DNA of 36,045 nt from CAG-390 sp964522215 (GCA_964522215.1 CAZFVR010000016.1:1-36045); one strand, 5' to 3'. Shown: positions 1 to 7,614, numbered from the stretch's first letter. Numbers and translations: made by a program. Notes: generated by a model from the letters alone, not told the origin.

Positions 1-4
1 AGCG

Positions 5-86
5 TGACGGATGAGGAGGTAAAATTAGATTTTTGCGAAGCAAAAATTTCATATTCGCAAATTGCAACTTGCTATTGCAATTTGCG
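5..86. repeat. Dispersed palindromic repeat, left copy (truncated by window edge)
   Basis: Bases 5-22 read TGACGGATGAGGAGGTAA and match, in reverse complement, 18 of 18 bases at 31755-31772. A hairpin follows (TTTTTGC 30-36, loop GAA, GCAAAAA 40-46). Next comes a perfect 12-bp inverted repeat (CGCAAATTGCAA 56-67 and TTGCAATTTGCG 75-86, 7-nt loop). The other copy also carries a hairpin right after the shared core, with different but still pairing arms. The order core, hairpin, ATATT is shared. The open frame across this stretch (4-360, plus) is treated as noncoding because it has no recognisable product and runs antisense over the neighbouring gene's end. The family's outer boundaries cannot be set from two copies. 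Confidence 0.65.
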
Positions 87-90
87 AAAA

Positions 91-129
91 ATAAAAAATG
101 GGCTTTCTCAAGATCACTTGGGAAAGCCC
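91..129 (-). terminator. Intrinsic terminator of the 145-1968 gene
   Basis: Read on the minus strand, a stem of GGGCTTTC paired with GAAAGCCC (100-107 with 122-129) extends inward through a G-T wobble and four more pairs to a 4-nt loop at 113-116. It is followed by ATTTTTTAT (99-91). It lies 16 bp after the stop codon at 145. A shorter T-run on the plus side (135-139) could make it weakly bidirectional. Confidence 0.85.
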
Positions 130-144
130 GAATATTTTTATGTG

Positions 145-1968
145 TCAGCGCCAATCGATGCCGGTGGAGTTGAGGTTAAGATCCTCGGAGAAAACGAAGA
201 TGTAATAGCCCTCGTATTCAAGCTCATCGATGAGCGCACGTGCGGTCAGCTCCTGCCACATATCCGTGTCGCTGACGGTGGAATATTCGCTAAAGGAGAG
301 CAAAACGAAGTATTTATCATATCGTTCATGCTCGTTCTCATCGTACCAGCGGGTGCTTGATTGATAATAGTCGGTCACGATGCCGAGGGTGGAGGAGGCC
401 AACACCTCGCGCACGCGGACCTTGGAGTCGGATATCAAGGTTATGGCGTTCGACCGCCAAAAGGTCGCATAGCCGTATTCCAGATCGTTCTCCACAAGGT
501 AGTCGGAGAGCTGATGCAGCTCGTTCGTGCGGCTGTAATCGTCCGGCATTTTAATTATCTCTCCAAAGGAGACGAGTGCGGCAAGGCACAAAAAGCAGGC
601 AAGCAGCAAGCCTGAGCGCAGCTCAACACGGCCGAGGGCAACGTCGTCTGGCTCGGCGGGGCAGTGCTCGGGTGCAAGATCGTCAGATGGCGTAGCTTTT
701 ACCTCGCCCGCCGCCAAAAGTCTGGCGCGACCTGCGTGGGATAGTTCACGCGCTGCAAACACCGCAAGCAGAACGCCGCTGCCTATCATTGGCGTCAGCC
801 GCCAGTTGGCGTTTGATAGCTTTCCGCAAATAAAGCCAAACATCAGTCCTGCACTGAGGATCACATGTCCCCAAAGCATAACGCGCGTGCCGCGGTAGCA
901 AAGCTTGCGGTAGAGCAGAAGCATAACAAAGGGGAGTGCCAGCAAAAGTATGGCCAGTGCTATCCGCAGCATTACGCCGATGGATGCGACGCTGATCAAC
1001 GCCTCGCCGTCGATGACCTTTATGCCAAGCAGTTCAAAATAGCTTTGGAAGAACTTATGCAGGCTATCCAGCCATTTGGCGGAGCTTTGAAAGATCGAAT
1101 ACGCGCCGGTGTATTTATCGGCGGAGATGGAGTCGGCCGTGAGGAGTTTCAACACCACGGTGCCGGCCAGCGTCCCGACGATCACGCCGAGTATGGCGAT
1201 CAAAGCGCCTGCGTTTTTACGGGAGATGAGCCGTTGACGGCCGGAGAAAAAGCGTTCTGCCGCCACGCCGCCGAGGGCGGGCAGGGTGGAGAGCACCAAC
1301 ACCTGCGAGCCGTTTGTGGCCGTTCCGGCGGAGACAAAGATCAAAAGCCCAAGCGATATCCAAAAGCCAACTCGGGCATAGGGGTAACGCTCGCGTGAAT
1401 CGGTCTGCAGCAGTGCCGCGCCGTGCTTGGATACGGCAAGCGACAGCCCGGCTATCAAAAAGAATAGCACGAGCCCAAGGCTGTAATATATCACATGTCC
1501 AAGCATTATCTCGCGCAGCTTATCCGACGAGCAGAGCACCAAAAGGGTGATGCCGACCGACAGCGTGCACCAGCCAAGGCTCATTTCGGCGCGATAGCAA
1601 AAGTAAAAGAGGGATGCGGCAAACACCAAAACAAAAATTATCATTCCGATGTTTTGCGCCGTCATGGTAAAGCCAAACACAGCAACAAGCGGCGTCATCC
1701 AAAGCTGAGCAGAAAACGGGAGCAGTGCCGCGTATCTGTATGTGGGATCAAACACCTGCCCTGATTCGTAGGCGGCCTGCGCCCAGTACAGCGAATCCGA
1801 GCAATCGGCGTGCAGGTAGCCCTCTGCAGGGCCGAGTATGTAATATATTGCCGCCGCCAGTGAAAGGATGACCGGCAGGGAGACCATTATAGCCAACAGC
1901 ACAACTGCCGCAATTCGTCCGGGACTTTTTTTGCGCTGTAGGACAGCGGTCTTGTTATCTGACTGCAT
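145..1968 (-). CDS. Polytopic membrane protein, GT-C glycosyltransferase-like
   Basis: The product has 607 residues and roughly 10-12 predicted membrane segments. A short basic N-terminus precedes the first segment. An early extracytoplasmic loop carries an acidic D-x-x-Y stretch (CSDSLYWAQ), the kind of position occupied by the catalytic acid in GT-C/PMT-type enzymes. A 'KLREIML-GHVIYYSLG' stretch follows. The C-terminal ~110 residues form a soluble domain after the last segment. The upstream in-frame TTG at 1980 is rejected as start because it overlaps the Shine-Dalgarno GGAGG (1979-1974) that serves ATG 1968. The gene sits 64 nt downstream of the TIM-barrel gene and probably shares its promoter. 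A role in transferring sugar from a lipid carrier is inferred from topology only; no specific substrate is suggested. Confidence 0.75.
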   Translation of the reverse strand: MQSDNKTAVLQRKKSPGRIAAVVLLAIMVSLPVILSLAAAIYYILGPAEGYLHADCSDSLYWAQAAYESGQVFDPTYRYAALLPFSAQLWMTPLVAVFGFTMTAQNIGMIIFVLVFAASLFYFCYRAEMSLGWCTLSVGITLLVLCSSDKLREIMLGHVIYYSLGLVLFFLIAGLSLAVSKHGAALLQTDSRERYPYARVGFWISLGLLIFVSAGTATNGSQVLVLSTLPALGGVAAERFFSGRQRLISRKNAGALIAILGVIVGTLAGTVVLKLLTADSISADKYTGAYSIFQSSAKWLDSLHKFFQSYFELLGIKVIDGEALISVASIGVMLRIALAILLLALPFVMLLLYRKLCYRGTRVMLWGHVILSAGLMFGFICGKLSNANWRLTPMIGSGVLLAVFAARELSHAGRARLLAAGEVKATPSDDLAPEHCPAEPDDVALGRVELRSGLLLACFLCLAALVSFGEIIKMPDDYSRTNELHQLSDYLVENDLEYGYATFWRSNAITLISDSKVRVREVLASSTLGIVTDYYQSSTRWYDENEHERYDKYFVLLSFSEYSTVSDTDMWQELTARALIDELEYEGYYIFVFSEDLNLNSTGIDWR

Positions 1969-2013
1969 GGGGACCTCCAAGTGTTATTTGCATATGTATG
2001 CTTATGCATGCTC

Positions 2014-2033
2014 ATATCGCCGCGCGGCGATAT
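2014..2033. other. 20-bp perfect palindrome at end of TIM-barrel gene
   Basis: ATATCGCCGC is followed directly by its reverse complement and touches the stop codon of the 2033-2932 gene. Flanking GCTC (2010-2013) and GAGC (2036-2039) can lengthen the stem. No T-run follows on the minus strand, so it is more likely an mRNA processing or stability hairpin between two co-transcribed genes than a full terminator. Confidence 0.5.
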
Positions 2034-2932
2034 CAGAGCGAGAGGAGATACCTGCCGGCGGTAACGGCAAATTTAACTGCCTCGCCCTTAAGCTCCTCGG
2101 GAAAGTCACGGGTGTAGCTGGGTGCATCAAGTATCATGTCGCCGTCAAAGCCCATCTCACGCAGGCAGGGGAGGATGCGCTCCCACTTAACGTTGCCGCC
2201 CACAAAGGGGATCAGGTGCGAGTCCACCAGACCACGGTTGTCCTCAAGGTGTGTGGAGTGCAAACGCTCGCCTATCTTGCGCAGGGCGCGGGGCTGGTCG
2301 GCTATCATAAAGTTTGCGTGCCCAAAGTTCCAGCAAATGCCCACACGGGGATCGGCGTAGGAGTCTACCAAAGCCATAAGATCCTCCGGGTTCTCGCCGT
2401 ATGAGCGGCGCAGTCCCATATCGTGCGATTTGCAGGTGTTTTCAAACACAACGCCAATGTCATTCTTAAGGCAAAGCTCTACCACGGGAGCGTAGAATTC
2501 ACGGTTCGTTGTAAGCTCAACGGCGGTATCGTACTCGCAGTTTACGGTGTCGTTCAGCGGCTGCAGGATCAGGTTTTTTACTCCAAGCTTTGCCGATGCA
2601 AGTACCGAGCGGCGAAGCATCTCGCAAAGCATGGCCATTTCTTCATCGGAGGGGCGCAGTCCGCGGACGAACGCTGTGGGCAGATATGGCGCTTTTGCCT
2701 GTACTACCGGCAGGGAGTGTGCCGCGGCGACCTCGGCGGCCGAATCTATGGCGCTCTCCCAGCTGTCGGACGCCAGCTGGTCCTGCCACTCGGGACGGAC
2801 CGAGTCGCAAAAGTGTATCTCGGCAACATCAAAGCCGGCATTGGCCACAGCCTCCAGCTTTTCGGCGTAGGAGGGCTTTATATTCGATCCGCGCTTGCGG
2901 TTAAACATGTTGGTTGAAGTTCCAAGTCTCAT
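2033..2932 (-). CDS. Sugar phosphate isomerase/epimerase-like TIM-barrel protein
   Basis: At 299 residues this is the usual length for the xylose-isomerase-like/AP-endonuclease-2 barrel family (PF01261). Family-like stretches in order are an N-terminal 'RLGTSTNMF' strand, 'GFDVAEIHF' near residue 35, 'GVVFENTC' near 160 (the metal-binding Glu strand), 'VGICWNFGHANF' near 200 (Asp/His-type position, here Asn and His), 'HSTHLEDN' near 230, and 'DGDMILDAP' near 265. Such enzymes bind a divalent metal and isomerise or epimerise keto-sugars in the cytoplasm; the substrate cannot be read from sequence. It has its own consensus promoter at 3051-3079 and is followed by the membrane protein at 145-1968, suggesting a two-gene operon. 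Confidence 0.85.
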   Translation of the reverse strand: MRLGTSTNMFNRKRGSNIKPSYAEKLEAVANAGFDVAEIHFCDSVRPEWQDQLASDSWESAIDSAAEVAAAHSLPVVQAKAPYLPTAFVRGLRPSDEEMAMLCEMLRRSVLASAKLGVKNLILQPLNDTVNCEYDTAVELTTNREFYAPVVELCLKNDIGVVFENTCKSHDMGLRRSYGENPEDLMALVDSYADPRVGICWNFGHANFMIADQPRALRKIGERLHSTHLEDNRGLVDSHLIPFVGGNVKWERILPCLREMGFDGDMILDAPSYTRDFPEELKGEAVKFAVTAGRYLLSL

Positions 2933-3012
2933 TATGATCTGTTCGTCCGGGCATCGACCCCGGGCATCCTTTCACTTAACTGCTTTGGCGGCAGAGCCGC
3001 GCAAAGCTGATA

Positions 3013-3038
3013 GGATCGCTATATATGTGATACGATCC
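3013..3038. promoter_or_regulatory. Inverted repeat just downstream of the TIM-barrel promoter
   Basis: GGATCG (3013-3018) and CGATCC (3033-3038) are separated by 14 bp. The repeat begins about 6 bp after the expected transcription start of the minus-strand promoter. That placement fits a repressor operator or a leader hairpin. No regulator gene lies nearby. Confidence 0.4.
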
Positions 3039-3050
3039 CATATATAATAT

Positions 3051-3079
3051 ATTATATAACAACTTGCTGTGAAAATCAA
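3051..3079 (-). promoter_or_regulatory. Sigma-A promoter for the TIM-barrel/membrane-protein operon
   Basis: On the minus strand the -35 is TTGATT (3079-3074), the spacer is 17 bp and the -10 is TATAAT (3056-3051). The -10 lies inside an 18-bp perfect AT palindrome (3041-3058), so a TATAAT also exists on the plus strand there. Confidence 0.8.
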
Positions 3080-3139
3080 TAACAAACTGAACAAAACATA
3101 TATAATTCCGCCGCGCGGCAAAAAAACTGCGGCGGAGTG

Positions 3140-3168
3140 TTGATTTTGGTTGCAAAATGTAATATAAT
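3140..3168 (+). promoter_or_regulatory. Sigma-A promoter for the ECF/C26/chromate-transporter operon
   Basis: TTGATT (3140-3145), 17-bp spacer, TATAAT (3163-3168). A 16-bp inverted repeat, TTGATCC-TT-GGATCAA (3183-3198), lies just after the expected transcription start and could be an operator. Confidence 0.85.
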
Positions 3169-3240
3169 TATAGAAGCTCTTATTGATCCTTGGATCAACA
3201 AGACAGAAGAAGAAAATAAGACGCACAGTGAGAGGATAAC

Positions 3241-3840
3241 ATGCGCAGAAAAAAGACTAATGTAAAAAAGATGGTACTGGCGGCGGTATTTGCGGCCATA
3301 ATAATCGTTATGACCTTTGTACCGTACACCGGGTATATTCAATATCTGCCCGGAGGAATTGCAATAACCACGCTCCACATCCCTGTAATGATAGCTGCGG
3401 TCTTCCTTGGTTGGAAGTACGGCGGGCTTATCGGCGGTATTTGGGGCTGTACCTGCGTGGTGCTTGCCTTTTTAAATCCCGCACCCGGGAATGTTCCCTT
3501 TCAAAACCCCATCATCTCTGTTTTGCCGCGCATAGTCGTTGGCATCGTAACGGCTCTGGTGTTCTCGCTTGTGTCCGGCAAGCACGGCGGTCGCGGTCGC
3601 AGATTTTTGGGGGTAGTGCTTGCAACGCTTGCAGGAACGCTCACAAACACCGTTTTGGTGCTCACGCTCCTGCATTTTGTGGGTTCTACCGGCAATACCG
3701 ATATCTCCGCGCTGTTTGATTCAATAATCTATACCATCGTCGGCATCAACGGCGTGATCGAGCTTGCGGCGGCAGTAGTGATCGTTCCTGCAGTCTGGGT
3801 GGCACTTGAGCGTACCTATCGCGAAAGGTTTGATAGCTGA
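3241..3840 (+). CDS. ECF transporter S component
   Basis: This 199-residue protein has about six membrane segments and a basic N-terminus (MRRKKTNVKK). It is the substrate-binding (S) subunit of an energy-coupling-factor importer (PF12822 type). The first segment carries small-residue spacing (AAVFAA) of the kind that contacts EcfT. A 'HIPVMIAAVFLGW' stretch near residue 49 and 'LPRIVVGI' near 97 are typical of vitamin S components. No EcfA or EcfT gene is present, so it must use a shared group-II module encoded elsewhere. The vitamin is not evident. The stop overlaps the next start by one base (TGATG), implying translational coupling with the C26 hydrolase. The GAGAGGA ribosome site is just upstream of the ATG. 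Confidence 0.88.
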   Translation: MRRKKTNVKKMVLAAVFAAIIIVMTFVPYTGYIQYLPGGIAITTLHIPVMIAAVFLGWKYGGLIGGIWGCTCVVLAFLNPAPGNVPFQNPIISVLPRIVVGIVTALVFSLVSGKHGGRGRRFLGVVLATLAGTLTNTVLVLTLLHFVGSTGNTDISALFDSIIYTIVGINGVIELAAAVVIVPAVWVALERTYRERFDS

Positions 3841-4541
3841 TGGGGCAGGGTAGTGGCCGCCCCGTTATCGGGATAGCACCGTCGATAGGCGACGGCAAGA
3901 TAAAAATGAGCACGTCATATGCCGAATCTGTTTTTCGCGCGGGCGGGATCCCATTTTTCCTGCCCTACACAACGGATGATGCGGTGATCGTCGAATATGC
4001 AAAGCTTGACGGCTTTTTGTTTGCGGGAGGTGTGGATCTTGACCCCGCGCTTTACGGTGAGGAAAAGCTGAACGACACCGTGGAGATAGACCACGCACGC
4101 GATGCCTTTGAGATGGCACTGCTTGCGGCAGTCTACCCCACCGGTAAGCCGATATTCGGCATCTGCCGCGGTATACAATCAATAAACGTGGCGCTGGGCG
4201 GCACGCTGTATCAGGATATTCCCGCGCACAGGCAAAGTGAGCCGGGGCGTGTGGGCACACACGCGGTAAGGCTTGAGTGCGGCACGCGCATTCGCAGGAT
4301 AATGGGCGGGGAGGAGATCATGGCAAACACCTTCCACCACCAAGCCATAAAGACCCCCGCGCCCTCACTTGCCGTGGTGGGTCGTGCCCACGATGAAGCG
4401 GGTACCATCGAGGCAGTGGAAACGCGCGAGACGGGTCGCTTTTTGCTGGCTGTGCAGTGGCACCCGGAGCTTATGGCGGCATCTGATCCCGCACATGCGG
4501 CATTGTTTGCGGCATTTATCGAAGCCGTGCGCCGTAACTGA
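3840..4541 (+). CDS. Gamma-glutamyl hydrolase family protein (peptidase C26, class I amidotransferase fold)
   Basis: The 233-residue product has the full catalytic set of the C26 family: nucleophile Cys109 in GICRG, the following 'NVALGGTLYQDI' stretch, and His208/Glu210 in QWHPE. The N-terminal 'RPVIGIAPS' and 'FAGGVDLDPALYG' (oxyanion region, ~61-73) are as in PuuD and other gamma-glutamyl hydrolases. These enzymes cleave gamma-glutamyl amide bonds in the cytoplasm. Translational coupling to an ECF S component suggests that the imported compound, or a conjugate of it, may be the substrate (inference). It is unlikely to be a biosynthetic amidotransferase, since no synthase partner is adjacent. 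Confidence 0.88.
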   Translation: MGQGSGRPVIGIAPSIGDGKIKMSTSYAESVFRAGGIPFFLPYTTDDAVIVEYAKLDGFLFAGGVDLDPALYGEEKLNDTVEIDHARDAFEMALLAAVYPTGKPIFGICRGIQSINVALGGTLYQDIPAHRQSEPGRVGTHAVRLECGTRIRRIMGGEEIMANTFHHQAIKTPAPSLAVVGRAHDEAGTIEAVETRETGRFLLAVQWHPELMAASDPAHAALFAAFIEAVRRN

Positions 4542-4583
4542 TGCGTACGCTCTGAAATAGATCCGCAATAAAAAGGAAAACAA

Positions 4584-5225
4584 ATGAAAAAGGAAAAAAA
4601 CAAGCTCGCGCACACCGATGGTGAGCCTGAGGGCTCGGAGCATTCAAAGCTTTGGCGCATATGGACGCTGTTTTACAGCATGTTCTATATAAGCTCCTGC
4701 ACCTTTGGCGGCGGCTTTGTTATTGTCACCTTTATGAAGCGGCGCTTTGCGGATGAATTGCACTGGATAGACGACAACGAGATACTTGATATGACCGCTA
4801 TCGCGCAATCCTCCCCCGGTGCTATTGCCGTTAATGCCGCCATTTTAGTGGGCTGGCGAGTTGGCGGATTTTTTGGCATGCTGGCGGCGGTGCTTGGAAC
4901 CATCCTCCCGCCTATGCTGATTCTTGGTGTGATATCGCTGTTTTATTCCGCCTTTGCAACAAACAAATATGTGGCACTGGTGCTTGAGGGAATGCAATCC
5001 GGCGTGGCGGCGGTGATATGCGATGTGGTATGCAAGCTTGGCGCCGAGCCTATAAAGGAGCGCGATGTGTGGGCGATGGTGATCATGCCGCCGGCGTTCA
5101 TTTTGGTATTCTTTTTTAAGGTCAATGTTATCTGGGTCATACTCGCCGCGGGTGTGTGCGGAGCTTTGCGCGCCATCCTATCCCGCCGCAAGACCAAAAA
5201 ATGCGGGGGAGGCGAGAGGGGATGA
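4584..5225 (+). CDS. Chromate transporter family protein, subunit 1
   Basis: This is a half-size (213-residue) CHR-family protein (PF02417). It has a ~30-residue charged N-terminus, then 'CTFGGGFVIVTFMKRRF' and, about 45 residues later, 'AIAQSSPGAIAVNAAILVGWRVGG'. The (F)GGG and SPG-x-x-A-V-N motifs are the family hallmarks. Short-chain CHR proteins work as pairs encoded by adjacent genes. Here the partner overlaps by 4 nt (ATGA). Some members export chromate; in anaerobes the physiological substrate is usually unknown, so 'chromate' is a family name rather than a claim. An AAGGA site at 4573-4577 precedes ATG 4584. Confidence 0.9.
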   Translation: MKKEKNKLAHTDGEPEGSEHSKLWRIWTLFYSMFYISSCTFGGGFVIVTFMKRRFADELHWIDDNEILDMTAIAQSSPGAIAVNAAILVGWRVGGFFGMLAAVLGTILPPMLILGVISLFYSAFATNKYVALVLEGMQSGVAAVICDVVCKLGAEPIKERDVWAMVIMPPAFILVFFFKVNVIWVILAAGVCGALRAILSRRKTKKCGGGERG

Positions 5226-5791
5226 TACTTTGGAAGCTTTTTTTGGCCTTTTTGCAGATAGGCAGCTTCAGCATCGGCGGCGGATATGCCGCCATCCCGC
5301 TGATACAATCCTTGGCAGTGGAAAAATACGCGTGGCTCTCGATAGGAGAGTTTACCGATCTTGTAACTATCGCCGAGATGACCCCCGGGCCGATAGCCGT
5401 AAACTCCGCAACCTTTGTGGGACTGCGCATAGCAGGCGCGCCGGGCGCAGTTGTGGCTACGCTTGGCTGCATCCTGCCGTCCCTTATCATCGTGTCGCTG
5501 CTGGGGCTGATATATTTTAAATATCGCTCACTGCCGGCACTGCAAAGCGTGCTCTCCTGCCTGCGCCCCGCGGTGGTGGCGCTCATAGCCTCGGCAGGGC
5601 TTAAGATATTTATAAATATGACCGGGTGGGAGTCCGCAGCCGCAATAACCGATGTCAACCGGCTCGGCATCGTGACATTTTTGGCGGCATTCCTGCTGAT
5701 ACGAAAATTCAAACGTGACCCCATCATCGTTATGTTCCTGACGGGTGCCGTCAGCCTCGCCTTTGGAATCATCGAGTCGCTTGTAGCGTGA
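5222..5791 (+). CDS. Chromate transporter family protein, subunit 2
   Basis: This 189-residue half-size CHR protein opens directly with a membrane segment. It carries 'SIGGGYAAIPLIQ' near residue 15 and 'EMTPGPIAVNSATFVGLRIAG' about 40 residues later, the same motifs as its neighbour. A longer frame from 5156 is possible, but ATG 5222 is chosen. It gives the ATGA overlap with the preceding stop, has GGGGGAGG (5205-5212) upstream, and removes a non-membrane basic extension absent from the family. With subunit 1 it should form an antiparallel heterodimer in the cytoplasmic membrane. Confidence 0.9.
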   Translation: MILWKLFLAFLQIGSFSIGGGYAAIPLIQSLAVEKYAWLSIGEFTDLVTIAEMTPGPIAVNSATFVGLRIAGAPGAVVATLGCILPSLIIVSLLGLIYFKYRSLPALQSVLSCLRPAVVALIASAGLKIFINMTGWESAAAITDVNRLGIVTFLAAFLLIRKFKRDPIIVMFLTGAVSLAFGIIESLVA

Positions 5792-5810
5792 TAAATAAAA
5801 ACAAAATAAC

Positions 5811-5862
5811 AAAACTGCCCACCGCCCGAGGGGATCGCTCCTCTCGGGCGGTGGGCGGTTTT
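5811..5862 (+). terminator. Strong intrinsic terminator of the ECF/C26/CHR operon
   Basis: A ~24-bp GC-rich stem with two wobble pairs closes on the tetraloop TCGC (5835-5838). It is flanked by AAAA on the left (5811-5814) and TTTT on the right (5859-5862), so it can act in both directions. It begins 20 bp after the stop codon. Confidence 0.9.
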
Positions 5863-5962
5863 GTGCGGCGTGCATTTTTTATTTATTGATATGCCTCGTT
5901 TGTTACTGCAAGATAGGTCTCCATTTGTGAGGTGTAAACGGTGCGGCGCTGCCTTAACATAC

Positions 5963-5998
5963 AAAAAACCATGGACCGAGTAAAAACTCGGCCCATGG
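5963..5998 (-). terminator. Intrinsic terminator of the solute-binding protein gene
   Basis: On the minus strand CCATGG, a mismatch, CCGAGT, loop TTTT, ACTCGG and CCATGG form a 12-bp stem (5998-5969) followed directly by six T residues (5968-5963). It lies 44 bp past the stop at 6043. Confidence 0.9.
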
Positions 5999-6042
5999 GG
6001 CGGCGTTATGCCGTTTTGATCATCGTTTTTTCGATATTGATA

Positions 6043-7527
6043 TTATTTAAAATATGCTTCGTTCACGCCCTTAAGCAGTGTGTTCAGCAGATTGCCCTTT
6101 GATACTTTTGTGCGGCTCCACTGTGTGCGGTTGGTCATGGCGTTGCGGTAAAGGGTCTGGGTCATATCCTGCAGGGTCATGCCGTAGATGCGGCCAAGGT
6201 CAAATGTAACGCCGTCACGTATCATATCGAACATTTGCGCGGTCTCGCTGTCCTTGGCGTAGCGTGTTTTCATGGAGACCTCAAACACGGCGGGTGTGGT
6301 GATATTGTAGGCATTGTACGCCCAGCATTCAAGCACTGCGGCGGCCATATTCGTGTCGTTGGAGTTTGTAACTATGCCGTAAAGTGTAAAGGGGTTGCCG
6401 GCGCAGGTGTAGTAATTCTCCTGGTCCTTGTCCCACTTGGGGGCGGGAACAACACCAAAATCAACTTCTACATCGCCGCCAAAGTGCTTTATGGCGCTAA
6501 CTGCGCGGTCAACGTGGAAGAGTGAGCGGCCGGATGCAAATATATCGGTACTGCCCCTCCAAAGTCCGTCATCTGTATCATAGCAAAGGTGCTCCATCTT
6601 ATCAAGCAGAGATTGCGCTTTCTCGCCAAAGAAGGACTCTGCGGCTACCAGTGTGCCGTCTTCTGTTTTTTCGGTCGTGCGCATGCCCGCGCCGTAAAAC
6701 AGCGCATCAAGTGCAAGTGTAGGTAATACAAGACCGTACTGGTCGCCATTTGATTTTGTGGGATCGTCATCAAGGTTGCGGTAAAAGTCGGTGCACATCT
6801 CTATCAGCTTGTCGGTCGTCCATTCGTTGGCGGAGACGAGATCATAGGGAGAGGTAAGGTCCGGGCGGGTCTCGAGGAGCTCTTTGTTAAAGAACACCGT
6901 GTACATCATGTAAAGGAGGTTGGTGGAAATATCGCCGGAAACAAAGAATATCCTATCGTTTACCGTGGCCTCCTTGGTGAGCAGTGCGGGCCACCAAGGC
7001 TTATTAAGATCCAAATAATCTACCGAGTTGAGGTCATAGAGATAGTTATTGTATGCGGCGTTGGCCATAGTCTGGCTGTAGCCCGCAATGATATCAAAGG
7101 AGTGGTCGCCTGACTGTATGCTTGAATCAATAAACGAAACAAAGGGTTTAAGGTTGCCGGCGTTACCCTTTTGGGGGATAAAATTAAGGCTTACCTGCAT
7201 GCGGTCCTCAACCATGCGGTTGCGGCGGTTGATGGCATCCTCCACCTTATCGATTATATTGGATGGGTCGGCGGAGAAGAACTCAAGGTTTTCAACATCA
7301 GACCAGTAAAGCACGCCCATAGTAGCGCCGCCAAGATTAAGATCCTCGGGCAGGGAGAGCTTTACGGTGGGGTCCTCGGTCGTTTCGGGTGTGGTATCGG
7401 TGACACCTGCGGCGGCCGTGGTGGTCTCATCCCCGGTATTTGATGGTTTGGCGCATGCCGCAAGGCATAATAGCAGCATAAGTGCCGCAAGCGAAGCAGC
7501 AAGTGATTTGGTAAAGAGCTTGTTCAT
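6043..7527 (-). CDS. ABC-type extracellular solute-binding lipoprotein (orphan)
   Basis: The 494-residue precursor has a type II signal peptide: MNKLFTK, a hydrophobic core, and the lipobox L22-A-A-C25. A Thr/Glu-rich tether follows (residues ~30-55). The mature part resembles family-1 solute-binding proteins (PF01547 type), with a 'GDHSFDIIAGYSQ' region, an FFNKELLE stretch and 'VDFGVVPAPKWD' near residue 350. It should capture an oligosaccharide or similar solute at the outer membrane face. The start at 7527 is fixed by GGAGG seven bases upstream and by the lipobox position; the open frame extends further but not credibly. No permease or ATPase gene of an importer is adjacent, so its partners must be elsewhere. 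Confidence 0.9.
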   Translation of the reverse strand: MNKLFTKSLAASLAALMLLLCLAACAKPSNTGDETTTAAAGVTDTTPETTEDPTVKLSLPEDLNLGGATMGVLYWSDVENLEFFSADPSNIIDKVEDAINRRNRMVEDRMQVSLNFIPQKGNAGNLKPFVSFIDSSIQSGDHSFDIIAGYSQTMANAAYNNYLYDLNSVDYLDLNKPWWPALLTKEATVNDRIFFVSGDISTNLLYMMYTVFFNKELLETRPDLTSPYDLVSANEWTTDKLIEMCTDFYRNLDDDPTKSNGDQYGLVLPTLALDALFYGAGMRTTEKTEDGTLVAAESFFGEKAQSLLDKMEHLCYDTDDGLWRGSTDIFASGRSLFHVDRAVSAIKHFGGDVEVDFGVVPAPKWDKDQENYYTCAGNPFTLYGIVTNSNDTNMAAAVLECWAYNAYNITTPAVFEVSMKTRYAKDSETAQMFDMIRDGVTFDLGRIYGMTLQDMTQTLYRNAMTNRTQWSRTKVSKGNLLNTLLKGVNEAYFK

Positions 7528-7585
7528 GGTATACCTCCGTATATTTGCAGTTGATCCGGTTCGGATTTGCTGTTTATTATAGGAT

Positions 7586-7614
7586 ATTATAATATAAAAT
7601 GTGCCTCGTGTCAA
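7586..7614 (-). promoter_or_regulatory. Consensus sigma-A promoter for the solute-binding protein
   Basis: On the minus strand TTGACA (7614-7609), 17-bp spacer, TATAAT (7591-7586): both hexamers match the consensus exactly. A second TATAAT lies a few bases downstream. Confidence 0.9.

Noticed and set aside
4..360. 118-residue plus-strand open frame at the left edge
   Set aside because: Its first third is palindromic repeat and terminator sequence, and the rest is antisense to the end of the membrane-protein gene.
5156..5221. N-terminal extension of chromate-transporter subunit 2
   Set aside because: The extension is basic, non-membrane and overlaps the first subunit. ATG 5222 has a better ribosome site and an ATGA overlap.
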